Source of the DNA: Heterotrichella gracilis
Lineage: Eukaryota; Sar; Xanthophyceae; Tribonematales; Xanthonemataceae
Length of the DNA stretch: 64,000 nucleotides
Direction: 5' to 3'
Assembly: GCA_032358255.1 (NCBI GenBank)
Contig: JAULBX010011767.1
Span: 40,834-104,833 of the forward strand
Each line of letters opens with the position of its first letter. Position 1 is the stretch's first letter. A program made the translations under genes and the position numbers. Of the stretch, positions 24,789 through 35,070 are shown in pieces. Under the pieces are notes generated by a model that saw only the letters and a list, made by a program, of their open reading frames with translations, was not told the origin of the DNA and did no database searches.

Positions 24789-26676
24789 ACTTGACATGCC
24801 CTCACACGTTTTATGGTTGCACCTCGTAGGTCTCCTTCCGTACATCCATGTCTTTAGCCATACTGATTGAAAGGGTTCAACAATCGGCACCAACTTGAAA
24901 GCATTGTCGACTGTGATTTCCATCCTCTTAGTACCCTTTCAGTAAAATATCCTTGAAATTTGATTGTACACCCCAAAATTGGAAACCCACAGGTCTCCGT
25001 TTTTTATTGTGTTTGAAATTTTGCTGTCGATTCAGTTTTTGCTGGTCATGTTCTATGGTTACATATCAATGCCAGCCTAGCTAAACAAAAAAAGAAACAA
25101 AACGCCCCCACAAACTACATAGTTGTAATTTATCATATGATATTTGCTGTGTTGCCTTGGTCACCCCTTGTGCTGCGGTTGTTGGCAATGCCTGGAGCTT
25201 TCCTTCCCAAGCGGTTGCATGGCAGGCATCCGTGTTGCAACCATTGTCGGTTGCCTGGCTGACTTTGCGCGTGGAATTTCTGTAGAAATTGTGCTGTGGT
25301 ACCTTTAGAGTGTGCTGCTGTTTGATTTCCTTCCTTGGTATGTGCCGTCTAGCATCACTGGGTGAGGCATATTCCATTGGTGAGGCATGCGCCCACGGTC
25401 CCAGTGCATGCCATGCATGGCGAGCTGTCCATGGTGGCTATGCCCTCGCCAGCAGAAGCCTAGGCTGATGATTGAAGGTGACTTTCGGCACAGCAGTCAA
25501 GCTCCAAACCGCCTGAGTACCTCCCAAGGGTCGGATTACAACTCCTGTACTTGGTGGGTGCATGATAGCAGGGAGTTGGCACTTGGCGGGCGGGCATGAC
25601 TGCTGTGAGCACTTGTACTCTTGTTGTCAACCCAATAGACCGTGCCGACGGTGACATCGCCACTGGCCATGAAGACTGACCTAGGAACTATAGTACATGT
25701 ATAAGCAGTTGCAGCATCGGCATGTCTAGGGTGTGTAACAGGTGCGCGTACGTTGTTGTTTACATGGCTGTTATACACGCGGATGAATATGCTATGAAAC
25801 CTTCTGTTCGTGAAGCTATATGGTCAGTATAGCATACAGCATCACGAACAGAAGTTTTGCTTCCTTAATACCGGCACCAGTTGGCCCGATGCATGCATGC
25901 ATTGTGAGGTGGGTTAGGCTGCCGACTGCAGGTGGCTTTTGGCCAACCGCTACACACTACCTCCCAAACTTTGCGCCAATTTCTTGTTCCAGCTCTATGG
26001 TCTTGGTGGGTGCACGACAGGGATGAACGGAAGCAGGGGAGGTAGCAATGGGGGGGTAAGCGACGGGGGCGATCCTCGATCGAGAGGCCGACGATTTCCA
26101 AAACGCCGCGAGGTTTATAGCGCGCTATGAAGCGATTTCTTACATATGACCGACGCGGCGAGCAGACATGAAACCCAACAACAACACTGCTACCGGTATA
26201 TAGCCACATACTCTTCAGACCAGCCTTTGAAAGCGGGGTTTTCAGTGGAGTATGTGAAACACTGTGGAGTCCGCCTAGCCTCAACCAGCTTCTTGCAGCA
26301 CTCGGAGGAGGTTGCCCACTGGCTTCTGTTGGTGTGCAGTGGTAAGGGTACGTTGCTGGAGTACCACTGTGCACAGCATCCGTCCTCCCTTGCAAGGGGA
26401 CAGCTCCCTGCACCTGTCATGAACACACCCAATTGATGTCTCTCGTTCGACGTGTTATCCGCATAGTGTCCCTGTTACTCTCAACCCATTGTCAACCCAC
26501 AATACACAGCTTCTGCTTTCCATTTGGTCACCAACGCACAGTAGGCACATCACTCACGGCAGCTAATATTTGACACCTGGTTGAAAACTCACAAATGCTT
26601 GCTGGACCGTTGTTATCAGTTGCATTGATACCTTCCTGCTTTGTTGCAGGTCACCAAGACCAACTGCAGCCACACC
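24789..26676. other. Spacer between F-box genes A and B, including a conserved upstream block
   Basis: No convincing gene. It holds a hairpin at 25799-25856 and, at about 25390-25470 and 25990-26210, blocks that recur before F-box genes C and D. A CAG acceptor-like site at 26648 just before gene B suggests a 5'-UTR intron. Confidence 0.45.
25799..25856. repeat. Nested perfect inverted repeat (hairpin)
   Basis: Arms CTTCTGTTCGTGA (25801-25813) and TCACGAACAGAAG (25842-25854) are perfectly complementary. Inside them GCTATA and TATAGC form a second short stem. It could be a small MITE-like element or a structured RNA; no flanking duplication was established. Confidence 0.7.
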
Positions 26677-28188
26677 ATGGGGAAAAAACGTGGTGCAGCC
26701 CGCAAGACCCTAGGCCCAGCCCGCCAACGGCAGGCAGCTCCTCCCCCAAGTCTCCCCAAAGGTCTGCAGCTAAACAACTTACCAGATGAAGTGCTGAGTC
26801 TCATCTTTCTGGGCCTCCCATTTCGTGAGCGTGCCCGGGCAAGCGCCGTGTGCAAACGCTGGCACGATCTTCTCTGCACCCAAGGAGTGCTGTGGGAGGT
26901 GGTGGAGCCCGGACACTTTTGTGGGTTTCACCTGACACCCCACCTGGCTCACACCAGGGTACTGGATATCATGGAAACGATCTTCTTTTTTCAGCCTGGG
27001 CCCAGTCTGGCTCTACTGGCAGCATTGAACCCAGATCGGGTGCAGACATTGAAGCTACGGTGCTTGCTCCTGGATAAGGCACGCGACCCATTTCCCGAGC
27101 TGAGGGAGCTTTTCACAGCAATAGGGCGCCTGCGCAACCTGGAGGAGCTGACTCTACTCGTCAGGGTTGACGCCAGGTTCCAGGGCAAGGGCGAAGGTTC
27201 ACCCGTGGACCTCCTTGCACCCATCACCCAGCACCTCTCCAGCCTCACCCGCCTCACCAGCCTGTCAGGGAAGCTGCTCCTCGCTCGCGGTGAACACGAT
27301 TGGCTGGAGACCATGGCATTCCCGCTGCCACCGCTCCCATCTGTCACCAATGCCAAGTTCAGCATTGGGGCAGTGAACGGGCAGAGCAACGGTTGCGCGC
27401 AACGGCACTGCAGCGTGCTACCACTACAACAGCTTCCCAACCTCACAAGCCTGGAGCTGGATCTGGCCCGCACAGAACTGACAGGGTTTGACCTGCGCCC
27501 CTTGACGGCACTCACTGCGCTCACTTTGGCCATGCCTCTACACAGCCGCCTGGTGCTGCCAGAGGACGAGTCCTGGTGGCCCGACACCTTGCAGGAACTC
27601 ACCATCGTTGGGCTGGTGTTGAACATGGCTTCCTCTTGGGCCCGCCTGCTGGCGGCCCCTCTGCGGGCATTTGACCTCAACGAGTGCTTCATGACGGAGT
27701 GGGAGTGGCACGAGTTGGTGCCCCACCTGCCCCCAACACTGTACCGCCTGGGGCTGCAGAGGGTGCCAGAACTGGTGCAGCTACCCCACCTGCCCCATCT
27801 CGTCCTCATCCACCCTGCCAAGCGCCTCAAGGCCAAGGAGAACTGGAAGCTGATGCTCACCGCTCCCGTCAACCCCAGCCTGCGCCTGGTTGGCTGGCGG
27901 CCCAAGAACAAGGTCAAGGTGGCGTGCAAGGGGTGGCTGGTGGCGGCGCATGGGCGCACCATCACAAAGACACAGGTGGGGGCTGACGGGAAGGCAATGG
28001 CGCAGCAAGTGGTGGAGGTGGTGGGGGACGGGGAGGAGGCGGTGCAAGGGGAGGTGGAAGGGGGGGAGGATGATGATCTGGCGGCTGTGGTGCGCTGGGT
28101 GAGGGAGCAGGTGGCCAGGGTGCTGGTGGGGCGGGTTGGAGGTGATGCAGCAGGGTGTGGGCCCCTCAAAAGCGGCGCTGGAACCTGA
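26677..28188 (+). CDS. F-box/LRR protein B, intact member of the array
   Basis: Single-exon frame, 503 aa. ATG at 26677 has the context CACCATGGG; the frame reaches further upstream only through a non-ATG start and a probable intron acceptor. F-box at residues about 42-90: LQLNNLPDEVLSLIFLGLPF, then RERARASAVCKRWHDLL. The rest is leucine-rich: LPNLTSLELDLART, LRPLTALTALTL, LPHLPPTLYRLGL and LPHLPHLVLIHPAK. A distinctive C-terminal domain shared by all copies contains TAPVNPSLRLVGWRPKNKVK, then KGWLVAA and a variable acidic tail. Known role of the family: substrate receptor of SCF ubiquitin ligase, binding SKP1 by the F-box. The substrate cannot be told. A 392-residue open frame on the opposite strand is a composition shadow. 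Confidence 0.88.
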   Translation: MGKKRGAARKTLGPARQRQAAPPPSLPKGLQLNNLPDEVLSLIFLGLPFRERARASAVCKRWHDLLCTQGVLWEVVEPGHFCGFHLTPHLAHTRVLDIMETIFFFQPGPSLALLAALNPDRVQTLKLRCLLLDKARDPFPELRELFTAIGRLRNLEELTLLVRVDARFQGKGEGSPVDLLAPITQHLSSLTRLTSLSGKLLLARGEHDWLETMAFPLPPLPSVTNAKFSIGAVNGQSNGCAQRHCSVLPLQQLPNLTSLELDLARTELTGFDLRPLTALTALTLAMPLHSRLVLPEDESWWPDTLQELTIVGLVLNMASSWARLLAAPLRAFDLNECFMTEWEWHELVPHLPPTLYRLGLQRVPELVQLPHLPHLVLIHPAKRLKAKENWKLMLTAPVNPSLRLVGWRPKNKVKVACKGWLVAAHGRTITKTQVGADGKAMAQQVVEVVGDGEEAVQGEVEGGEDDDLAAVVRWVREQVARVLVGRVGGDAAGCGPLKSGAGT

Positions 28189-29905
28189 CATGCCCTGAAA
28201 TGTCGTGTGGTTGTGCCACCTTGCGGGGCTCCTTCCGTGTGTTCATGCTAGCCATGCTGGATGAAAATTTCCAGCGACCCGCAATCAATGAGTGACCATT
28301 CAACCCACAAACAGTTTAATAGCCATATGCCTGTACACTGATTGTGGTTTCCATCCTCTTCCATTGGCCATGTGTATAATATCCTTGTATCAATTTTATT
28401 CTACCGAGCAGTTTCTACTTGAAGGATTGACGCCAAGCCAACGCCAACCCTGTCCTTCCTTTTCTTTCTATATGGAGTACGCGCCCTTTGGATATGGTGA
28501 AAAAGCCCTCGACTGATCAGCCTAGCTATAGTTGATGGTGCACGCGGGATGGGTGAATGGTGGTTGCCCAAAGCAATTTGTTGGCCGTGTAAGTCACTTT
28601 CGGAGTGGCATTGCGGCACTGTGTGGTTTAGGGGCTTTAGAGAGGCGCACTTCTTATAATGAGTCACGTTTGCTTTCTTTGTTGAACAGTTGGTCTGGCG
28701 TGTGCCACTTTGGTTGATACTCAGTGTACACATGTGGGCGACCTAGCTGCTTTGGAGTCATGGGTTGTGTGCACAACTTGTTGCAGGAGCTTGCAATGTT
28801 AAGCTGTATGATGAAAGAAATTATCGGTTGGCCAGCTATGCTGCGTTCTGATGTTTGTATGTGGTTCAGCAGCTGGGGGCAGTAATTCTTTTGCCAACTC
28901 AACATTTCTGTGAAACGACATTGCTTCAGACATAACAAAGGATTCTAGTCACTAGTTACCGTGAACCGTCGGTAGTTATCGTGAACTAAAGTGCTGTCAA
29001 GGCCTGCCAGGCGGTGGAGAAGGGTGCAAATACCTGGCGAGGCCTCGGTACCTGTCAGACCTAGGTACCTGTCAGCCTGTCAGCAGTGTGTGTTTGCAGT
29101 TGCAATGATTGTTGGCAGACTTTAAGCGTTGAATCTGCGTAAAATAGTTCTGTGATACTTTTTCAGTGTGTGCTGCTGTATATTATCCTTCCTTGGTAAT
29201 GTAGGCCCTTTGGTGAGGCATGCTAGGGGAGGCATGCGCCCTTGGCCCCAATGCATGCCATGCTGCCTCGGCTGCTGTGGCAGGTGGCTAGACCCTCATC
29301 AGGACAAAAGTAGGCTGACGATCACTTTCTTCCTCCCTGTGCAAGGTGGGTGCACGACAGGGGGGTTGGAACTCGGGGGCGGGTGAACAGGGAGGCTCGC
29401 GGGTTTCCAAATCGCCACAAGCTATGAACGACGCGGCGAGCTGCTGAAACGAAACTCAACAATAAATACGGCTACTGGTGTTTGCTGCAAGCAATTATCC
29501 AAAACCAAACCTAACCTTCGTTAGGCGAGAGCTGAGTGTAGGACATCCATTAGGACAACTACATTTGGGTTGTCAGATCCACAGCTGCAGCAGCTGAGGA
29601 GGAGGGTGACGCCGTCTATTGTTGGGCTCGCGGTATAGGTCAGTTTGCTGGCTGTACTGTGTGTACAGCCTTCGTCCTCCTCCTTTCAAGGGCGAACGCA
29701 ATGCATGTGTAAGAGCTTGTGGTTATGCATGCATGTGTGACCCTTAACGCTTGTGTTGTGCCCTGCACGTGTATTTTGCACGCCAACTCACACCCAAGTG
29801 ATCCCTGCCAATTCTTATACGGTACGAACCCACGTGCTGGTTCCGTATCAACAAAGCTGCTCCTGCTTTGCACAGGCACCCATGCCCACCCACAGCAGCC
29901 CCATC
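28189..29905. other. Spacer between F-box genes B and C
   Basis: No gene recognised. It contains a 14-base direct repeat (TAGTTACCGTGAAC and TAGTTATCGTGAAC, about 28955-28986), a repeated CCTGTCAG motif near 29056-29090, and the conserved upstream blocks at 29230-29490. Confidence 0.4.
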
Positions 29906-31335
29906 ATGGCCTCCACACCCAGCGCCAGCACCCAAGGTACAGCCGGTCGACCACGGGAGCTGCCACAGCTGCCAGATGAGGTGGTGAGCCTCATCTTGCT
30001 GGGGATCCCCCTCCGCGAGCGGGCCCGTGCAACCACCGTGTGCAAGAGCTGGCACAGGGTCCTCTGCGGCGAGGAGGGAGTGCCACTGTGGGGTGTGCTC
30101 TGCAGCAAAGGGGTGCTCTGGGAGGTGGTTGATTCCGAAGTCAGTTGGGATCAGCACCATGTCCTCACAGCCCTCACAGCTCACATGGGAGACACCAGGG
30201 TACGGGACACCACTACCAGTCAGTATACTTACCCTGAAACCTTCATGGCGCTATTGGCAGCCTTGGACCCTGAGAAGGCACAGACAGTGAAGCTACTTAC
30301 CAATTTTGTATGTGGCCCCAGTCCGTTGCCCAGCTATGTGGCGTTTTTCACAGCACTAGGGCGCCTGCACAAGCTGGAGGAGCTGGCGCTGCAAATGAGG
30401 CTACTTCACAAGCTCCAAGGCGAGGTCGATGGTGCACCAATTACGCAGCCCCTCTCCAACCTCACCTCCCTCGCCCGCCTGTCAGTGCAGCTCTGCGACT
30501 ACGATGCCAATGAGTTTCGACCACTCCCACTCCCACCGCTTCCCTCGGTCACCCATGCTGCCCTCAAGATAGGGTTACTGCACAGGCCTCCTCCTCCTGC
30601 ATGGGGTCGCTGACAATGGACTGCAGGGAGCTGTCATTGCACCAGCTGCCCAGCCTCACAAGCCTGGGACTGAAGCTTCAGTGCAGAGAGCTGGCGCTTG
30701 ACCTGCGCCACCTGACAGCACTCAACAAGCTCACCGTGACCCTGGAGGACAGCTGCCTGGTGCTGCCGCTGGAGGAGCCCTGGTGGCCCGACACCCTGCA
30801 GGACTTTGCCCTCTCTGGGTTGCTGGTGAGGACGGTGGCAGCCCACTGGGAGCGCCTGCTTGCGCCCCCGCTGCGCGCATTGGACCTCAACGGCTGCGAC
30901 ATGGCTGATCGCCAGTGGTCGGACTTCGTGCCCCACCTGCCCCGCACCCTGCGCTGGCTGGGCCTGAGGGTGCCGAGGAGTTTGGAACCGAGTGAGGTGC
31001 AGCTGCCCCACCTGCCCCACCTCGTCATCATCTACCACTCCAAGGACCTCGAGGGAGACTGGGGCCTGGCGCTCACCGCCCCTGTCAACCCCAGCCTGCG
31101 CCTGGTTGGATGGCAGCCCAAGAACGAGGTCAAGGTGGTGTGCAAGGGGTGGGTGGTGGCGGCGGATGAGCACGGCATCACTAAGAGGCGGGTGGTGGCA
31201 GGCGGGGGGGACATGGCGCAGCAGGTGGTGGCCGTGGTGGATGGGGAGGGGGATGGGGAGGATGGCGAGCTTGCAGATGTGCTGCGCTGGCTGAGGGGGC
31301 AGTGGATGGGGTCGGGTGCCACCATTGAGGGCTAA
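29906..31335 (+). pseudogene. F-box/LRR gene C with one frameshift
   Basis: Starts MASTPSAS at 29906 (ATCATGGCC), matching the start of gene D (MAFTSSSS). The F-box is PQLPDEVVSLILLGIPL then RERARATTVCKSWHRVL. The first frame ends at TGA 30611-30613 right after LLHRPPPPAWGR. Coding resumes in another frame (CRELSLHQLPSLTSLGLKL) and stays open to TAA 31333-31335, including LTAPVNPSLRLVGWQPKNEV. Alignment with gene D (GGWDRLARHC) puts the indel at about 30600-30613. With one lesion it may be a young pseudogene, a sequencing error, or two separately translated parts; splicing does not repair it obviously. Confidence 0.75.
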
Positions 31336-32654
31336 AGCAGCAGCAGGGCATGCACCCCGTGAGTATGTGGAATTGGACTCAGCAAAGCGCCTTCGGCGTC
31401 GGTGTTCAGTTTTCAAGTTTAATCTGTAATGTGTATTTGTTATTGTTATAGTATGCCGCATTTTTGGAAGCCCGTCTACCAATCTACAGTGACCTAAATA
31501 TCCGTTGATGTTGATTTCTTTTTTTATATACTTTGTATTGTGTGATGAAAATGTTCTACACTACTATAAACCGCTTTACCACCGCCAGTTCATTCTTTGT
31601 CCTCCGCGATTCATACACTGACAGACATTAATCGGGGCTGTGCTCAGGTGCTGTAGGTGCTGTGCCCTTGTTACCCATATTCCACTGGGTTGCTGCCCGG
31701 CCTGTCTGTGTGCGTTTACCATTGCTGGTTGTGGTGTGCCGCCGTGTGTGGGGCGTTTCGTTCCTTTCTTTCTATAAATGCCCTCTACAAAACGAGGCTA
31801 GTAGAGGCTGACCCGATGACCTGCCGTTCCCATCTGCACTTTTTCCAGACCTGCCTTGCAGTTTCCATTACGTCGGAAATGAACGAACTTACATTAGCAT
31901 TATTGATTGAGGAACTGGCACCCTCATGCTGTGCCGTCCAGCAACTACGGGGGCAAGCCAATGCATGCCTATGCATGCCCTGCTGCCCAGGTGCATACGG
32001 CTGCTGTGGCAGGTGGCTCAACCTGACAGAAATGAATTAGGCTGATTACCAGCCTACGCCCCTGTACAAGGTGGGTGGGCAACAGGGGGGTTGGAACTCT
32101 GGGGCGGGTGAACGGGGAGGTCATCAGGCCGACGGTTTCCAAATCGCCGCGAGATTACACGACCGCTGCGGCGAGCTGCTGAAAGGAAACTCAACAAAAA
32201 AACGGCGACCGTTGGTTTGCAGGCAACTATCCAAACCCAAACCTTTCATAAGGCGAGAGTGAGTGAACCCACAGTAGATGCATGCTAACGGAGTGTGGGT
32301 GTGAGGTACATAGCTGCAGCACCCTCAGGGGCCGGAGAGGGTGACGACGTCTATGGTTGGTTCAGTGGTAAGTATACGTTGCTGCTTGTACAGTGTTTAT
32401 TCGTTCTCTCCCTTTTCAGGGGACGAAGCATTGCATGCATGCATGCATGCATGTGCATGCATGTATGTGTGACCCTTTACGCTTGTGTTGTGCCCAGCAA
32501 TTTTATGTGCACGCCAACCCACACCTACATGCTGCTCATATCTCCAGCCTTTCCCTGCCCACTTTCAGGCAGTTCGAGCTCACGTGCTGGATTCTTATAA
32601 ACAACACTGCTTTCTGCTTTGCACAGGCACCAGACCACCCACAGCAGCCCCACC
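31336..32654. other. Spacer between F-box genes C and D
   Basis: No gene recognised. Contains the gene C poly(A) signal, the duplicated upstream blocks (31950-32240) and a (GCAT)n tract at about 32432-32466. Confidence 0.45.
31425..31429 (+). terminator. TGTAA polyadenylation signal of F-box gene C
   Basis: TGTAA 90 bases after the stop codon of gene C. Confidence 0.5.
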
Positions 32655-34048
32655 ATGGCCTTTACATCCAGTTCCAGCACCCAAGGTACAGCCCGTCGGC
32701 CACGGCAGTTGCCACAGCTGCCAGATGAGGTGGTGAGCCTCATCTTGCTGGGAGTCCCCCTCCGAGAGCGGGCCCGTGCAACCACCGTGTGCAAGCGCTG
32801 GTACAGGGTCCTCTGCGGCGAGGAGGGAGTGCTCTGCAGCAAAGGGGTGCTCTGGGAGGTGGTTGACCCTCCCCGAGAGCGTTGGCAGCTTCATCCCAGT
32901 TGCCTGACAGCCAGTAATATGACGCACACCAAGGTGCTGGACATCAGAGCGTCGGATGCGTATTGTGAGCCCCAGCTCTGTCTGAAGGTGCTGGCAGCGA
33001 TGGACCCAGAACACGCGCAGACAGTGAAGCTACTTTTCGATTTCACGGTTGATGACCATGAAAGCCTGTTGCCCACGCTGGAGGCGCTTTTCACAGCAGT
33101 AGGGCGCCTGTGCCACCTATAGGAGCTGACCCTACAGGTCAAGGTGGGCGGAAAGTTCACAGGGGAGGTCAAAACCTTGCACCGATGGCACAGCACCTCT
33201 CCAGCCTCACCTCCCTGACCCGCCTGTCAGTGGAGTTCCACGACAGCAGGACCAACCAGTTCCTACCGATCCCTCTTCCCCGGCTCCCCTCAGTCACCAA
33301 CGCCAAACTCAAGATAGGGTCAGTGCACAGGCCTGGCGGGTGGGATCGCCTGGCACGGCACTGCAGCGTGCTGTCACTGCACCAGCTGCCCAGCCTCACA
33401 ACCTTGGACCTATGGCTCGGCTGCACAGTGCTGGAGCTTGACCTGCGCCCCTTGACAGCACTCACCAAGCTCACCTTGACCCTGGAGGACGGCTACCTGG
33501 CGCTGTCGCTGGACCAGCCCTGGTGGCCCGACTCCTTACAGGACTTTGCCCTCTCTGGGTTGCTGTGAGGACGGTGGCAGCTCACTGGGAGCGCCTGCTT
33601 GCACCCCCGCTGCGCGCATTGGACCTCAACGGCTGCGACATGACTGAGCGCCAGTGGATGGAGTTTGTGCCCCACCTGCCCCACACCCTGCGCTGGCTGG
33701 GGCTGCTGAGGGTGCCGAAGCATGTGCAGCTAACCCACTTCCCCCACCTCGTCATCATCCATGCTTCCAAGAACCTCGAGGCGGATGCCGACTGGCGCCT
33801 AATGCTCACCGCTCAACCCCAGCCTGCGCCTGGTTGGCTGGCAGCCCAAGAACAAGGTCAGGGTGGTGTGCAAGGGGTGGGTGGTGTCGGCGGATGAATG
33901 CACAAAGGGACAGGTGGTGCCGTTGGTGGAGGAGGAGGGGGAGGGGGCCATGCCGGTGCCAGGGGAGGCGCAGGATTGTGCGCTGAAGGCTATGGTGCGC
34001 TGGGTGAGGAGGCAGTGGGCGCTGGCTGGTGCAAAGGATGGGGGCTAA
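32655..34048 (+). pseudogene. F-box/LRR gene D, multiply disabled
   Basis: Starts at ATG 32655 in the context CACCATGGCC. The F-box is intact (PQLPDEVVSLILLGVPL, then TTVCKRWYRVL). Lesions seen by comparison with genes B and C: an in-frame TAG at 33120-33122 where paralogues have GAG; a frameshift near 33170; loss of one G near 33565 (TTGCTGTGAGG against TTGCTGGTGAGG in C), giving a stop; and a 5-base loss near 33809 in the LTAPVNPS region. The tail still reads KGWVVSADE and the frame ends at TAA 34046-34048. Several independent lesions make this a real pseudogene and not an assembly artefact. Confidence 0.88.
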
Positions 34049-35070
34049 TGCAGCAGCGTATGCCAGCAGCGGTTGCACACAGTTCTTATTTGTTGTTTTC
34101 GTTTTGTAATGCATTTCACTTTTTTATTAAGCACGTTTACCAATCTACAGTGTTTATTTTCATTGTTTTTTGGTACACTTCTGTGGTGATAAAACACCAT
34201 GTTTCACTGAAATAAATGTCCCCTGCAGAAATGGCCAGTTGAAGCCGGTGACCTGCCGTGCAATGGCCCTGCAGCTTAGGTCTGAGTTGCAGAATGTGCA
34301 GTTACATTGACAATTGATTGCCAGGATGCCTTAACGAAAGGAATATTCCCTTTAGAGGTTCCCTAGCCCGGCTTCAGCAAACAATGGTTGCAAGCATGAA
34401 GCCTTGACTCATGTGTTAACAATGTTGCAGAAATGAGATTTGTTGTCATGTAACTTGCGTGGATGTACTACAATCCCAACAATTCAAAGAGGGAAAATAT
34501 CATTGTCAATTGAAATCTTTCGCTCCCCACATGGCGACACCACAAGCCAGCAATGTTGAAATAAACAGGCCGGGCAGCAACCGTTGAGTGGAACAGGAAT
34601 GGGTAATTAATACTGGGAGATTTCATGGACTACAATCGGCCAGCTGCGCATGTGACAGATTCAGCCGCTGCGCTGACCAGCTTAAAATTTGCTGTTTGAC
34701 AATGTAGGTCCAAGGATTATTGTAAGGGAAACAATAGCCAAAGGCCCACGGTGGCCCAAAATTCCCTGTTAACCGGACCATTCAAGATCAGAGTGCATAC
34801 TTGATGACACCCCCATTTCCTCAACGCACGTTCCTTGCCCTAAAGGATCTCAACTCAGTCCTATGCGCTCGCTCCCTGACCAGATCCAATTTGCCAAAGC
34901 TGCCACGCTGCTGAAGGCGCTCCATATACGGAGCCACCGAAACCGTATGCGTTGCAATTGTGCCACATACTTAAAAACAGAGAAAACTACATGCAAACCA
35001 ATGGACAGAGTTGTTAATTGCTGGACATATAAGTGACACACCAAGTCTGTATTTATTGCCAACGGCACCG
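34049..35070. other. Intergenic stretch between F-box gene D and the nuclease gene
   Basis: No gene recognised. It should contain the 3' ends of two converging transcripts. The AT-rich part at 34080-34215 follows gene D. Confidence 0.4.
34105..34109 (+). terminator. TGTAA polyadenylation signal of F-box gene D
   Basis: TGTAA 57 bases after the gene D stop, in the same relative position as in gene C. The signal survives in the pseudogene. Confidence 0.45.

Larger units (their letters stand above)
25990..32240 (+). repeat. Segmental duplication blocks upstream of F-box genes B, C and D
   Basis: A block beginning GGTGGGTGCACGACAGGG occurs at about 26005, 29345 and (as GGTGGGTGGGCAACAGGG) 32070. 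It continues with matching segments such as TTTCCAAATCGCC, GCGGCGAGCTGCTGAAA and AACTCAACAA. A second block (ATGCATGCCATGC, then GCAGGTGGCTA) lies some 100 bases earlier in each. The start (-200 to -700 of each gene) shows that the duplicated unit of about 3 kb included the promoter region. Confidence 0.75.

Noticed and set aside
26991-28169. Long open frame (392 codons) on the minus strand opposite F-box gene B
   Set aside because: It mirrors the GC-rich third positions of the sense gene, has no motif and no start context. The sense frame has a clear F-box and LRRs.
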